NCBI GenBank assembly: GCA_040954595.2
Contig: CM082594.2
Span: 620,001-684,000 of the forward strand
DNA from: Balanoglossus misakiensis
Lineage: Eukaryota > Hemichordata
Length of the DNA stretch: 64,000 nucleotides
Direction: 5' to 3'
This document shows, piece by piece, positions 19,682 through 29,355 of the stretch. The notes beneath the pieces are model-generated. The model had not been told where the DNA came from. It made no database searches and saw only the letters and a program-made list of their open reading frames with translations. Each line of letters starts with the position of its first letter. Position 1 is the first letter of the stretch. Position numbers and translations under genes: made by a program.

Positions 19682-21267
19682 CACCGACGTTAGTTGGGGG
19701 CACGGCCTGCAGTACTGCCGGGTAAGCTGACATCGGCGTACCGCATATAATGTAGGGGGGGGACAGAACGGTTCAATACTACATTTATTAGATATCAGCT
19801 AATTTTGGACAATCATCTAAAATCTAAATCATTTTTTCATATTTGGTTATCTGATGATGTATGAAATTTCCATTATATGTAAAAATGGTGCTGATTATAA
19901 AAAATGCACTCTGAATGAGCTGATTTAATACAAAATTGCGTTTTATTCGTTTTTGCACCAAAAAGGTCATTTTTAGGCAAAACATTCTTTATTTTTTTAA
20001 TTCGGTGACCTGATCATATATAAACAATTGCTTGTATGTTAAAAGTTTTTATGACTTTTAAAAGCAGTGACACTGGCGGCATTCAACACGAAAATAACAA
20101 TTTTAGCCACAATTTGGTCAAAATGGTAAATTTTTGAAAATTACAAAAATACCTGTTTTCTACATTTTTGGAAATCTGATGGAGTATAGAATGCTCTTCG
20201 TATATATATATTGATACAAATTCCACAAAAAACGGCTAATTTGGCTCACTGCAGACAAAATTGCGTTTTACCAAATTTTCCTTGAAAATGTCATTTTTAG
20301 AAAAAAAAATAAAAAAACCTTTGTTTTTCGAATTTGGTGCCCTGATCATATATGACATGTTGATTATATGTTAAAACTTTCGACCACTCCAAAAATGCAG
20401 AGATATTGACGGAATTCAAGAAAAAATAGCCATTTTGGCCATATTTTGACAAAAATGGTAAATTTTTAAAAAATCATAAAAAATTAACTCTTTTCTTCAT
20501 TTTCGGAAATATTATGGATAATGAAGTGTCGTTCTCTTGTAAAAAGTGCTGCAAATTCCAGAAAACGCGGTATAAATTGAATCACCCAAGACAAAATTAC
20601 CATTTTCGACTTTTTTTCGAAAAATTGTCTTTTTTACAAAATAAATAAGAATAAATTCTTTTCTTAGTTTCAAACGGGTAGAGATACTTTCCACACGGGT
20701 TTTCTTACATTGAATTCCCGTTCATCAACTCAGATTTCCTACAGCATAAGTCGGCTAAAACCCCGGCACTCTAGAGCAGAAACACGCGTGCAGAGATCAC
20801 GTTGATCAAGTCTGATCTCCTACGGCTTGGCTCGACTAAAACCCCGGCACACTATGACAGACACTAGCGTTCGTTAGCAACGTTGATCAAGTCAGATTTC
20901 CTACGGCATGGCTTGGCTAAAGCCCTGGCACTCTAGAGCAGAAACACGCGTACAGAGACCACGTTGATCTACTCACATTTCCTTCGGCCTGGCACGGCTG
21001 ATGCCCCGGCACTATATATAGGACACAGACTGGCGTAAGTTAACAACGGTAATCACGTCGGGTTTCCTACGGCCTGGCTCAGCTGAAGCCCCGGCACTCT
21101 AGAGCAGAAACAGGCGTACATTGACCACGTTGATCAAGTCAGATTTCCTACGGCGTGACTCGGCTGGTGCACCGGCTCTATATGACACAGACTGGCGTAA
21201 GTTATCAACGGTGATTACGTCGGATTTCCTACGGCCTGGTTTAGCTGAAGCCCCGGCACTTTAGAGC
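19682..21267 (-). repeat. Satellite array block C, reverse orientation
   Basis: The block resumes the unit interrupted by the LINE. It contains the G homopolymer near 19755, the full AT half and part of the 81-bp subrepeat half. At about 20755-20770 the subrepeat next to the AT half passes directly to a later one, skipping about 162 bp (two subrepeats). It breaks off after CACTTTAGAGCG. No gene is seen. Confidence 0.95.
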
Positions 21268-21268
21268 G

Positions 21269-22195
21269 AGACGTTCTTTGCCGAGTAGGATGCTGTCAGA
21301 CAACGCATCGACTTATTTATCGGCTGCCAATGAAATCAAAACACTGTTTGATACGCCAGAAGTAAATGACTTTCTCGCCGCACATCGTGTACAATGGACG
21401 TTTATACCGAAGCGCGCGACCTGGTTTGGTGGCTTCTGGGAGAGGCTGATTGCTTTGACAAAGAACGCTATTAGGAAAACTCTCGGTCGAGCTAACCTAA
21501 CCTTTGATGAACTCGCAACAGTTGTGACTGAAATTGAAGCCGTTTTAAACGACAGGCCGTTAACGTACGTGTCATCCAGTATAAACGACAACATTGGATT
21601 GACCCCAAATCACTTGCTACATGGCAGGACACTGACATCATTGCCGTACATCGAGATCACCGACGAAGAGGTGATTGACCCATCTTACTGTGATAATCGT
21701 GAAATCAACAAAAGATATGAACATCTATCAAGATTACACGATCAATTTTGGCGAAGATGGTCGTCCGATTATCTGACTGCCCTACGTGAACGACATCCCA
21801 CCAAAGGAACTCGTGATAATGTCATCAAGGTCGGAGATGTCGTGATAATACACAGTGACACTGACAAACGTCCGAAATGGCATTTAGGAACTGTAACAAG
21901 GTTGATCTTCGGTAATGATAAACTGGTACGATCTGCGGAGTTGAACACCGCAGGTGGTCCTACAAACCGACCTATCCATAAATTGTACCCATTGGAAGTT
22001 GTCTCCAAGGAGCTGTCAACTGTGTCTGGAGATAATACAGGTATTGGAGCAGATTCCAACACGAATACTGAAACAGTCGACACAGCTGGAGCCTCTGAAG
22101 ATTCCTCGGTGAAGGCGGATGTTGTACCCCCGAGACGACCTGTCAGAGACTCTGCAGTTGCCGCTCGAGTACGAATAGCGGATCTCTCTATTTGA
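21269..22195 (+). pseudogene. pol: BEL/Pao integrase C-terminal part (5' truncated)
   Basis: The frame is open from the junction; the track-like Leu start at 21278 is not a real start. It begins just before the second catalytic Asp of the integrase core (LSDNASTYLSA). The Glu region FGGFWERLI is at ~21425-21460 and the ELATVVTEIEAVLNDRPL segment is typical of BEL/Pao. The C-terminal module has VIKVGDVVIIH and KWHLGTVTRL, ending RPIHKLYPLEV. A Ser/Thr/Asp-rich extension runs to the stop at 22195. RT, RNase H, the integrase zinc domain and the first catalytic Asp are absent, so the protein is non-functional. The assignment rests on DDE spacing and the tail module. Confidence 0.88.
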
Positions 22196-22697
22196 CTTTG
22201 AAATTGGAAAACAATTTCGATCGCATTGTGACTGTTATCATGTTTACTGACACAATGAACATTAGTTTATTATCCTTGAACACTTTAGGTGACTTTAATC
22301 ATATTTCATGTTATTTGATGTTTTTTTTTCTGACGATTTTCGAGACTTTCCTTTGCGCGGGGGAGAATATGGAGAAGTGAGAGATTTACTCCAGAAGGAT
22401 CACGTGACGGAAACTCTTACCCTATCAGAGTTGACTTTGTTTCCCGCCAAACTTTATACTTGTAGCAGATTTATTGTAATTTTTGAGTGTTTGCTCCGGC
22501 GTTCGTGGGACTTATATATAACCCAGTTTTGGCGCTTTCGGGCAGCATTTTCTAAGGAGCTCTGTGGTGTTACTTTGTTGTTGGATTCAGATGGTAATAA
22601 ACCAGTGTTTTACCTAGCACTGAATCGTTCGCTTCTTTTCCGACGTCAGTATACTCGAACCCCCTCCCGGGAGTATTGATCACTGCCACGATACTTC
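22196..22697 (+). repeat. BEL/Pao fragment: 3' UTR and probable LTR
   Basis: After the pol stop come ~160 bp of AT-rich UTR, then a purine tract GCGCGGGGGAGAA at about 22356. Next is a ~320-bp segment with a TATA-like CTTATATATAACCC (near 22510) and AATAAA (near 22595), the usual promoter and polyadenylation layout of an LTR. The LTR start is uncertain (about 22357-22380). Its end is taken at the satellite join near 22697. There is no second LTR for comparison. Confidence 0.55.
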
Positions 22698-22866
22698 CCC
22701 ACAATTTGGTCAAAATTGTAAATTTTTGAAAATTACAAAAAATACCTGTTTTCTACATTTTCGGAAATCTGATGGAGTATAGAATGCTCTTCGTATGTAT
22801 ATATCGATACAAATTCCACAAAAGACCGTCTAATTTGGCTCACTGCAGACAAAATTGCGTTTTACC
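22698..22866 (-). repeat. Satellite scrap between the BEL fragment and the Gypsy element
   Basis: About 169 bp of reverse AT-half satellite from ACAATTTGGTC to GCGTTTTACC. It continues uninterrupted at 29356 after the Gypsy element is removed, which places the Gypsy insertion in satellite. Confidence 0.9.
22863..22866 (+). repeat. Gypsy target-site duplication (left copy, TACC)
   Basis: TACC precedes the 5' LTR and recurs directly after the 3' LTR at 29356-29359. An unoccupied unit reads GCGTTTTACCAAATTTTCC with a single TACC. Confidence 0.85.
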
Positions 22867-23600
22867 TGTGACGATATTCTGTGATATAGCATAATTGTAT
22901 GTACTTGTAATTGTCTCTCTAGAGTTTACGCCCTCGGTGGTGAGATTTAGTATATTGAATACGTGTGTTTTAGTAGCTTGGGGAGTCTTGAGGACCACCT
23001 GGTCTGACTACTTCCTAGGGGATTTGATAGGATGGCAGCCATAGCGTTTGACGTGTATGATTTTGGATCCATAGACATCCTCCAACCATGTGAGTTTTGA
23101 CTATCACTTTTCATCTCAACCTGTGGTATATTTTAATAACCCAGCACACTACACTGAATTGATGTCGAGATGTTCTGAAATTGGGCGTTTAGCCGTACGG
23201 AACTTTGATCTGTCAATGGACATTGCTGGTGTGGAATGAATGTGCGGTGACGTCTCGGTGTACTTTGGCAAGTGCACGAAGAGTATCTGCGTCGCGGTCA
23301 AGTCGGACAGGAGGAAGACCTGGATGAATTACCAGACTCCACATGCATGCCAACGGGGACGATGTTTGTCGGACTTTATTTATTAGATTTAAGTTAAGTT
23401 AAGATAAGTTAAGATTGTAACGGATTATTTTCATAAGTTTGACCACGTGGCGTTTTGATTGTCATGTCTGTATATGGTATTTTGATGTACGGGTAATATT
23501 TTCATGATTAGTAATTAAATCCCCAGGTGGAATATATTTTCGTAGATTTGATCGTTCGATTCGATTTGTCTAGTTCACGTATAGCCGTCGATGCGTGACA
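22867..23600 (+). repeat. Gypsy 5' LTR (734 bp)
   Basis: It opens TGTGACGATATTCTG and closes GATGCGTGACA (TG...CA). It is almost identical to 28622-29355. It is followed immediately by the primer binding site. Confidence 0.95.
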
Positions 23601-23617
23601 TGGGGGCTCGTCCGGGA
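23601..23617 (+). promoter_or_regulatory. Primer binding site matching tRNA-Pro
   Basis: TGGGGGCTCGTCCGGGA directly follows the 5' LTR. These 17 bases equal the proline-tRNA primer site known from mammalian gammaretroviruses, complementary to the tRNA 3' end including CCA. Minus-strand DNA synthesis would start here. Confidence 0.9.
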
Positions 23618-23692
23618 ATTTTAACCGTAGTATTAGTTACGTAGTATAGATTGTGGTATAGATTTATTTTTGAGTATAAATATAGAAGAAAC

Positions 23693-25264
23693 ATGGATAT
23701 CGCAGAATTTATTGAGTCACCATCCCTTGCCGGATTGGAAGCATGTAAAAAGGTGGATTTAATTGAGATTGCAAACAAACTTGAGCTCAGCGTGAAAACT
23801 TCCATGCGTAAAGATGAAATTAAGCGTATCATTGTTGCATTTCTGGTCGATGAGGATAAATTGCCACTAGATGCTTTAATTCAGTATCCTGAAATTGAAG
23901 AAAAGTCGACAAATGCTGATTTGCGTCTGATGGAATTAAAAATGGAATTTGAATTGAAGGAGAAATTGAAATTAAAAGAAATTGAAATGCAGGAAAAATT
24001 GAAATTAAAAGAATTCGAAATTAGAGTAAAAGAAATTGAAACTGCGGAAAAGATGAAAATAAAAGAAATGGAAATGAGAAATAATCTTGAGAGAGAGTCA
24101 ATGGGTCTTCGACCAGATGTAAGAAATGAAGAGAGTTATTTTGATTTGGGAAAACAGATACGCTTAGTACCTCAATTTAATGAGGATGATATAGATAAAT
24201 ATTTCCAACATTTTGAGCGTGTCGCCAATAGTTTGAAATGGCCTAGGGATAAGTGGCCTTTGTTGTTGCAAAGTGTTTTGAAAGGTAAAGCTCAAGAAGC
24301 ATACTCGAATTTGTCCCCTGATGAGTATGTCGATTATGAGGCAGTTAAAACTGCTATTTTGAAAGCGTATGAGTTGGTGCCGGAGGCATATCGACAGAAA
24401 TTTAGAAATTTGCAGAAGTCGAGTCGTACTCATGTTGAATTTGCCCATTTGAAAGAGGTGTATTTTGACCGATGGTGCCGTGCTAAAGATGTTGGAAACG
24501 ATTTTGATAAATTGAAACAGTTAATTTTGATTGAAGAATTTAAGAGTTGCGTGCATGATGAAATCAAAACATATTTAGATGAAAGAGATATTGAGTCATT
24601 GCATAAAGCTGCCACAATGTCTGATGATTTTGCATTGACACATAAACTTTCTTCTTACAGAGGTAAAGACCATGGACCGGGTAGGGCAACAGCGTCAGCG
24701 ACTGTCGCCAATGCTGGAGGGTATAAACCAAATTATTCAAAACCTCCCATTCAGGTAAATCGTACAAGTGGATCAAATTTTAATCATCAGAATAAATTGA
24801 GAATTGGCTCGAGCCCTCCCATATGCCATTATTGTAAGAAACCGGGGCACGTAATGTCGTCATGTCCTACGTTTCCTCAGTGTTCATATTGCCAAAAGAG
24901 GGGACACACAAGAAATGAATGTTTGCTTTTGAAACGGGCACAGCAAAATGTAGCGTCGCCTAATGCTTTTGTGTCTGCTTGTCCAAAAGTTGTTTCGGAA
25001 GCTTTATCAAGTCGTATTGATGAAATTAGAAAACCCGTAATTAGAAAGGAATTTCAGCCCTTTGTTACAGATGGGTTTGTGTCAGTTTTTGGGGGAAAAC
25101 GTATGCCCATTCGGATCTTGCGGGACACAGGTGCAACCCAGTCTTTGCTGTTAGAAGGAATTTTGCCTGTTGATTCTGGGACGGATACTGGGGAGCAAGT
25201 TATTATACAAGGTATTGAGGGAAATTTCCTTACGGTACCTCTTCATCGAGTAGTCCTTGATTGA
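23693..25264 (+). CDS. gag: Gypsy gag with zinc knuckles and the N-terminal half of protease
   Basis: The start is taken at ATG 23693 (MDIAEFIESPSLAGLEAC), about 90 bp after the primer site, giving 523 residues. The N terminus (LEACKKVDLIEIANKLEL...MRKDEIKRIIVAFL) resembles a SAP-like helix pair. Residues ~75-140 are a highly charged helix rich in Lys/Glu/Met. A capsid-like region follows (FDLGKQIRLVPQFNEDDID...FQHFERVANSLKWPRD). Two CCHC knuckles lie at ~24824-24873 and 24880-24921 (CHYCKKPGHVMSSC and CSYCQKRGHTRNEC). The aspartic protease active site DTGATQSLLLEG is at about 25123. The frame stops at TGA 25262, inside the protease fold, and continues in the same frame downstream. The product would coat and package element RNA. 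Confidence 0.88.
   Translation: MDIAEFIESPSLAGLEACKKVDLIEIANKLELSVKTSMRKDEIKRIIVAFLVDEDKLPLDALIQYPEIEEKSTNADLRLMELKMEFELKEKLKLKEIEMQEKLKLKEFEIRVKEIETAEKMKIKEMEMRNNLERESMGLRPDVRNEESYFDLGKQIRLVPQFNEDDIDKYFQHFERVANSLKWPRDKWPLLLQSVLKGKAQEAYSNLSPDEYVDYEAVKTAILKAYELVPEAYRQKFRNLQKSSRTHVEFAHLKEVYFDRWCRAKDVGNDFDKLKQLILIEEFKSCVHDEIKTYLDERDIESLHKAATMSDDFALTHKLSSYRGKDHGPGRATASATVANAGGYKPNYSKPPIQVNRTSGSNFNHQNKLRIGSSPPICHYCKKPGHVMSSCPTFPQCSYCQKRGHTRNECLLLKRAQQNVASPNAFVSACPKVVSEALSSRIDEIRKPVIRKEFQPFVTDGFVSVFGGKRMPIRILRDTGATQSLLLEGILPVDSGTDTGEQVIIQGIEGNFLTVPLHRVVLD
25262..25264 (+). other. In-frame TGA inside the protease domain
   Basis: Upstream ...TVPLHRVVLD and downstream SLVSGPVVVGIRPSLP are consecutive in one frame around this TGA. 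Together they cover the middle of a retroviral-type protease, whose later LLGNDLAGG motif lies downstream. It is either a single nonsense mutation in a young element or a programmed readthrough. The position inside a domain favours mutation. Confidence 0.85.
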
Positions 25265-28200
25265 AGTTTGGTGTCTGGTCCTGTAGTGGTGGGGATTCGA
25301 CCGTCATTGCCGATTAAAGGTATATCTTTGTTGCTAGGCAATGATTTGGCCGGAGGTCGGGTCATTGCTGATCCTAAAGTGGTGTTTGGTCCAGTTACGT
25401 CTGCCGAAACCGAAAAGCTGGAGAATGACATTCCCGGTATTTTTCCTGCTTGTGCCGTAACACGTTCTCAGGTCAAGCACATGAACAAAGAAGCGCATAA
25501 TTTAGAATCGATGTCTGATGATCTTGATTTGTCTGAGACTTTTATGGGAAAGTTGATTTCGAATGTTGTAGACGATGAAAGTTTATTGAAAGTTGATGAT
25601 AATGTTTCGAAAACGTCAGTCGATAAAGTTGATTCGAAAATGTCGCTGTCTCGTGAGAAATTGATATCAGAACAGAGTAAAGATTCCGATCTTGCTCCAC
25701 TGTTTGAAGTGGTTTTGTCTGTCGATGAGTTGAAAAAGGTTCCAAGGGGTTACTTTGTGAATCAGGGAGTACTGATGAGAAAATGGCGTCCTCCCACTGA
25801 GCCTGCGTCGAATGAATGGTCGGTATTGTACCAAATTGTTGTTCCTGAAAGTTATCGATCTCAGATTTTGGGATTGGCCCATGAGGGTCCAATGGGTGGA
25901 CACTTGGGTGTTTCCAAGACTATGTGGAAAATTACTCGACATTTCTATTGGCCAAAAATTAGAAAGAGCGTTGCTGATTATTGCAGAAATTGTCATGTTT
26001 GTCAGTTGGTCGGAAAACCTAATCAATCTGTTCCTGTCGCTCCGTTGAAACCCATCCCTGCCTTCGATGAACCGTTTAGTAAGATTCTGATTGATTGTGT
26101 AGGGCCTCTGCCAAAAACTAGATCTAGGAATCAGTATTTGCTGACTATTATGTGTATGTCTACGCGTTTTCCTGAGGCGATTCCACTTCGGAACATAACG
26201 GCTCCAGTGATTGCCGGAGCACTGTCACGTTTCTTTGCATGGGTTGGATTTCCACGAGAGATTCAATCTGACCAGGCAACTAATTTTATGTCTGGGTTAT
26301 TTCAGCAGCTAGTTTATCACATGGGGATAAATCAGGTTAAATCCAGTGCGTATCATCCAGAGTCGCAGGGGGCTTTAGAGAGGTTCCATTCTACCTTGAA
26401 AAATATGATTCGAGTGTATTGTTTCAACAATGACAAGGATTGGGACGAAGGGGTGCATTTGTTGCTTTTTGCAGTTCGAGAGTCTGTTCAGGAGTCGTTG
26501 GGGTTTAGTCCATTTGAATTGATATTCGGCCATCGAGTGCGCGGTCCTCTTAAATTGCTGAAGGAACAATGGCTTGACGACAGTCCATCGGGTATGACCT
26601 TGTTGAAGTATGTGTCCACATTTAAATCCAGACTCAGTGAGGCATGTGAACTTGCTCGAGCTAATTTGAAATCATCCCAAAATAAAATGAAACACTTGTA
26701 CGATAGGGTAGCGAAGAGTCGCGCCTTTAAACCTGGTGACAAAGTATTAGCGTTGTTGCCCATAACCGGAAATGCTTTGAGCGCACGTTTTCATGGTCCG
26801 TATAAAATTCTAGAGAAGGTTGATGATGTAAATTATGTAATTGAAACTCCTGATCGTCGAAAGGCGACACAATTATGTCATATAAACATGTTAAAGCTTT
26901 ATCGTAATGAAAACCATGTACATAATGTATTGCCTATAATGTCTCCAGAAGTAGATCATGAAACAGACTCGACATATGTAGCAGTTGCTGACGTTAAGAG
27001 CGACCATGATGTAAAATTGAAAAACTCAGAGCTGTTGAGTAATCGGGATACTTTATTGGGGCATTTGTCACCTGACCACAGGAAAGATATTAGTCAGTTA
27101 TTAGATAAGTATGTCGATTTGTTTCCTGATGTGCCGAAGAGGACTAATGTGTGTTTTCATGATGTAGATGTGGGAAATACCAGACCCATCAAACAACATC
27201 CATATCGGGTGAACCCTGAGAAGCTTGAGAAAATTCGGGGTGAAATTAAATATATGTTGAATAATGATATCATCGAAACTAGCAATAGCTGTTGGGCTTC
27301 GCCATGTCTTTTGGTGGATAAGCCTGATGGCGGTGTAAGATTTTGTACTGATTACAGGAAAGTTAATGCCATCACCAAAACTGATTCTTATCCCATCCCT
27401 CGGATTGATGACTGTATAGATCGCATTGGTAAAGCACAGTATATAACTACTTTAGACTTGCTTAAAGGTTATTGGTGTGTTCCATTGACTGAAAGAGCCA
27501 AGGAGATATCTGCTTTTGCCACACCAGATGGTTTGTATCAGTATAAAGTTATGCCTTTTGGCATGAAAAATTCTGGAGCTACTTTTCAACGAATGATGAA
27601 TTCATGTGTAGAAGGGATGAAAGAAACAGATCCCTATATCGATGACATTGCCTCATATGGTGGTGTACTTTGGTCTGAACATGTAGCATCACTTGACAAA
27701 TTGTTTGACCGATTGCGACGAGATAACTTGACTGTAAATTTGAGTAAATGTCAATTCGGAAAGGCTAAAGTTAGGTATTTAGGCCATATTGTGGGGGGAG
27801 GTGAAGTGGCTCCTCTTACTGCTAAGATTAAAGATATTGTTGAATATCCGGTGCCAGTAAATCGACGTGGTTTAATGCGTTTCTTGGGGATGGCCGGTTA
27901 CTACAGGAAATTTTGTAGAAACTTTTCTGAAGTGGCTGCCCCTCTAACCAATTTGTTAAAGAAGGGCAGAAAATTTGAATGGTCTTCGTCATGTCAGATA
28001 TCATTTGACAAAGTCAAATCGTTGCTGTGTACTGTACCAGTGTTGAAAGCACCCGACTTTACCAAACCATTCGCATTGAATGTAGACGCGAGTGACGTGG
28101 GAGCTGGGGCTGTATTACTTCAATTTGATGGTGCTAATGTGGCACACTCAGTTGCTTATTTTTCTAGGAAATTTAATTCTTGTCAACAGAATTACTCTAC

Positions 28201-28444
28201 TATCGAGAAGGAAGCCCTTGCTTTAGTCTTAGCAGTTCAGCACTTTGAAATCTATGTAACTTCATCTGGGAAACCCGTTGTAGTTTTTACAGACCATAAT
28301 CCGCTGGTATTCTTGCATAAGATGAGAAATAAGAATCGACGATTGCTTAATTGGAGTTTGTTGTTACAAGAATATGACTTGGAGATTAGGCACATTCGGG
28401 GAAAAGATAATGTATGCGCCGATGCTTTATCCCGTATGTATTAA
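25265..28444 (+). CDS. pol: Gypsy pol: protease end, integrase, RT, RNase H
   Basis: This is 1,059 codons in the gag frame, with no own ATG at the start. The protease C-terminal motif LLLGNDLAGG is near residue 25. Integrase comes next: zinc domain with GHLGVSKT and YCRNCHVCQ (~205-245), catalytic Asp in ILIDCVG (~276), Asp in IQSDQATNF (~334), Glu in GALERFHSTLK (~371), and a GPY-type module (GPYKILEKVDDVNYVIETP, ~511). RT follows at ~640-855 with DLLKGYWCVPL, MPFGMKNSGATFQ and catalytic YIDD at 791-794. RNase H is at ~932-1055 with LNVDASDVGAG, STIEKEALAL and VFTDHNPLVFL, ending DALSRMY. All catalytic residues are present. The domain order is PR-IN-RT-RH. Apart from the upstream TGA the frame is intact. 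Confidence 0.93.
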   Translation, partial: SLVSGPVVVGIRPSLPIKGISLLLGNDLAGGRVIADPKVVFGPVTSAETEKLENDIPGIFPACAVTRSQVKHMNKEAHNLESMSDDLDLSETFMGKLISNVVDDESLLKVDDNVSKTSVDKVDSKMSLSREKLISEQSKDSDLAPLFEVVLSVDELKKVPRGYFVNQGVLMRKWRPPTEPASNEWSVLYQIVVPESYRSQILGLAHEGPMGGHLGVSKTMWKITRHFYWPKIRKSVADYCRNCHVCQLVGKPNQSVPVAPLKPIPAFDEPFSKILIDCVGPLPKTRSRNQYLLTIMCMSTRFPEAIPLRNITAPVIAGALSRFFAWVGFPREIQSDQATNFMSGLFQQLVYHMGINQVKSSAYHPESQGALERFHSTLKNMIRVYCFNNDKDWDEGVHLLLFAVRESVQESLGFSPFELIFGHRVRGPLKLLKEQWLDDSPSGMTLLKYVSTFKSRLSEACELARANLKSSQNKMKHLYDRVAKSRAFKPGDKVLALLPITGNALSARFHGPYKILEKVDDVNYVIETPDRRKATQLCHINMLKLYRNENHVHNVLPIMSPEVDHETDSTYVAVADVKSDHDVKLKNSELLSNRDTLLGHLSPDHRKDISQLLDKYVDLFPDVPKRTNVCFHDVDVGNTRPIKQHPYRVNPEKLEKIRGEIKYMLNNDIIETSNSCWASPCLLVDKPDGGVRFCTDYRKVNAITKTDSYPIPRIDDCIDRIGKAQYITTLDLLKGYWCVPLTERAKEISAFATPDGLYQYKVMPFGMKNSGATFQRMMNSCVEGMKETDPYIDDIASYGGVLWSEHVASLDKLFDRLRRDNLTVNLSKCQFGKAKVRYLGHIVGGGEVAPLTAKIKDIVEYPVPVNRRGLMRFLGMAGYYRKFCRNFSEVAAPLTNLLKKGRKFEWSSSCQISFDKVKSLLCTVPVLKAPDFTKPFALNVDASDVGAGAVLLQFDGANVAHSVAYFSRKFNSCQQNYSTIEKEALALVLAVQHFEIYVTSSGKPVVVFTDHNPLVFLHKMRNKNRRLLNWSLLLQEYDLEIRHIRGKDNVCADALSRMY

Positions 28445-28621
28445 TTAACTGTAATTGACTGGTGTATATATCTCTCATGAAAGATATATTTTGCTACTTA
28501 AGAGGAAAATATTTAAAGTTGTAAAAAAAAAAAAGTATATATTGTATTTGTAAATCTAGAGTTAGAATTCTTAGAAATTTTGGAATCTTCAATACCAAAA
28601 TTTCTTGTTCTGGAAGGGGGG
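28445..28621 (+). other. Gypsy 3' UTR and polypurine tract
   Basis: AT-rich sequence after the pol stop, with a 12-A run near 28524. It ends in the purine tract GGAAGGGGGG immediately before the 3' LTR, the primer for plus-strand synthesis. Confidence 0.85.
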
Positions 28622-29355
28622 TGTGGCGATATTCTGTGATATAGCATAATTGTATGTACTTGTAATTGTCTCTCTAGAGTTTACGCCCTCGGTGGTGAGA
28701 TTTAGTATATTGAATACGTGTGTTTTAGTAGCTTGGGGAGTCTTGAGGACCACCTGGTCTGACTACTTCCTAGGGGATTTGATAGGATGGCAGCCATAGC
28801 GTTTGACGTGTATGATTTTGGATCCATAGACATCCTCCAACCATGTGAGTTTTGACTATCACTTTTCATCTCAACCTGTGGTATATTTTAATAACCCAGC
28901 ACACTACACTGAATTGATGTCGAGATGTTCTGAAATTGGGCGTTTAGCCGTACGGAACTTTGATCTGTCAATGGACATTGCTGGTGTGGAATGAATGTGC
29001 GGTGACGTCTCGGTGTACTTTGGCAAGTGCACGAAGAGTATCTGCGTCGCGGTCAAGTCGGACAGGAGGAAGACCTGGATGAATTACCAGACTCCACATG
29101 CATGCCAACGAGGACGATGTTTGTCGGACTTTATTTATTAGATTTAAGTTAAGTTAAGATAAGTTAAGATTGTAACGGATTATTTTCATAAGTTTGACCA
29201 CGTGGCGTTTTGATTGTCATGTCTGTATATGGTATTTTGATGTACGGGTAATATTTTCATGATTAGTAATTAAATCCCCAGGTGGAATATATTTTCGTAG
29301 ATTTGATCGTTCGATTCGATTTGTCTAGTTCACGTATAGCCGTCGATGCGTGACA
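28622..29355 (+). repeat. Gypsy 3' LTR (734 bp)
   Basis: It opens TGTGGCGATATTCTG and ends GCGTGACA. It is the same length as the 5' LTR and differs by two bases that I could find. It is followed by the target duplication TACC at 29356-29359. Confidence 0.95.

Larger units (their letters stand above)
21268..22697 (+). mobile_element. Second BEL/Pao element, 3' fragment (integrase tail plus probable LTR)
   Basis: A 1.43-kb fragment starting abruptly inside the integrase core and ending in what looks like a 3' LTR. Its protein tail (KWHLGTVTRLIFG...RPIHKLYPLEV) differs clearly from the fold-back BEL tail, so it is a different lineage. Its left end joins satellite at ...TTTAGAGCG and its right end joins satellite at ACAATTTGGTC. 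About 730 bp of satellite expected between those points is missing. Confidence 0.85.
22867..29355 (+). mobile_element. Ty3/Gypsy LTR retrotransposon with integrase upstream of RT (Gmr1-like)
   Basis: A complete 6.5-kb element: 734-bp LTRs, a proline-tRNA primer site, gag-protease, then protease end, integrase, RT and RNase H, a polypurine tract and a 4-bp target duplication. Gypsy elements normally order pol as PR-RT-RH-IN. Here integrase precedes RT, as in the Gmr1 group described first from deuterostomes. The LTRs show only two differences by eye (TGTGACG/TGTGGCG at the start; ACGGGGACG/ACGAGGACG), so insertion is recent. No envelope gene or chromodomain is seen. One in-frame TGA interrupts the protease. 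Confidence 0.93.

Noticed and set aside
22192-22679. Open frames of 62 and 123 codons downstream of the BEL integrase tail
   Set aside because: They span the 3' UTR and probable LTR, share no motif with envelope or accessory proteins, and start inside the UTR.
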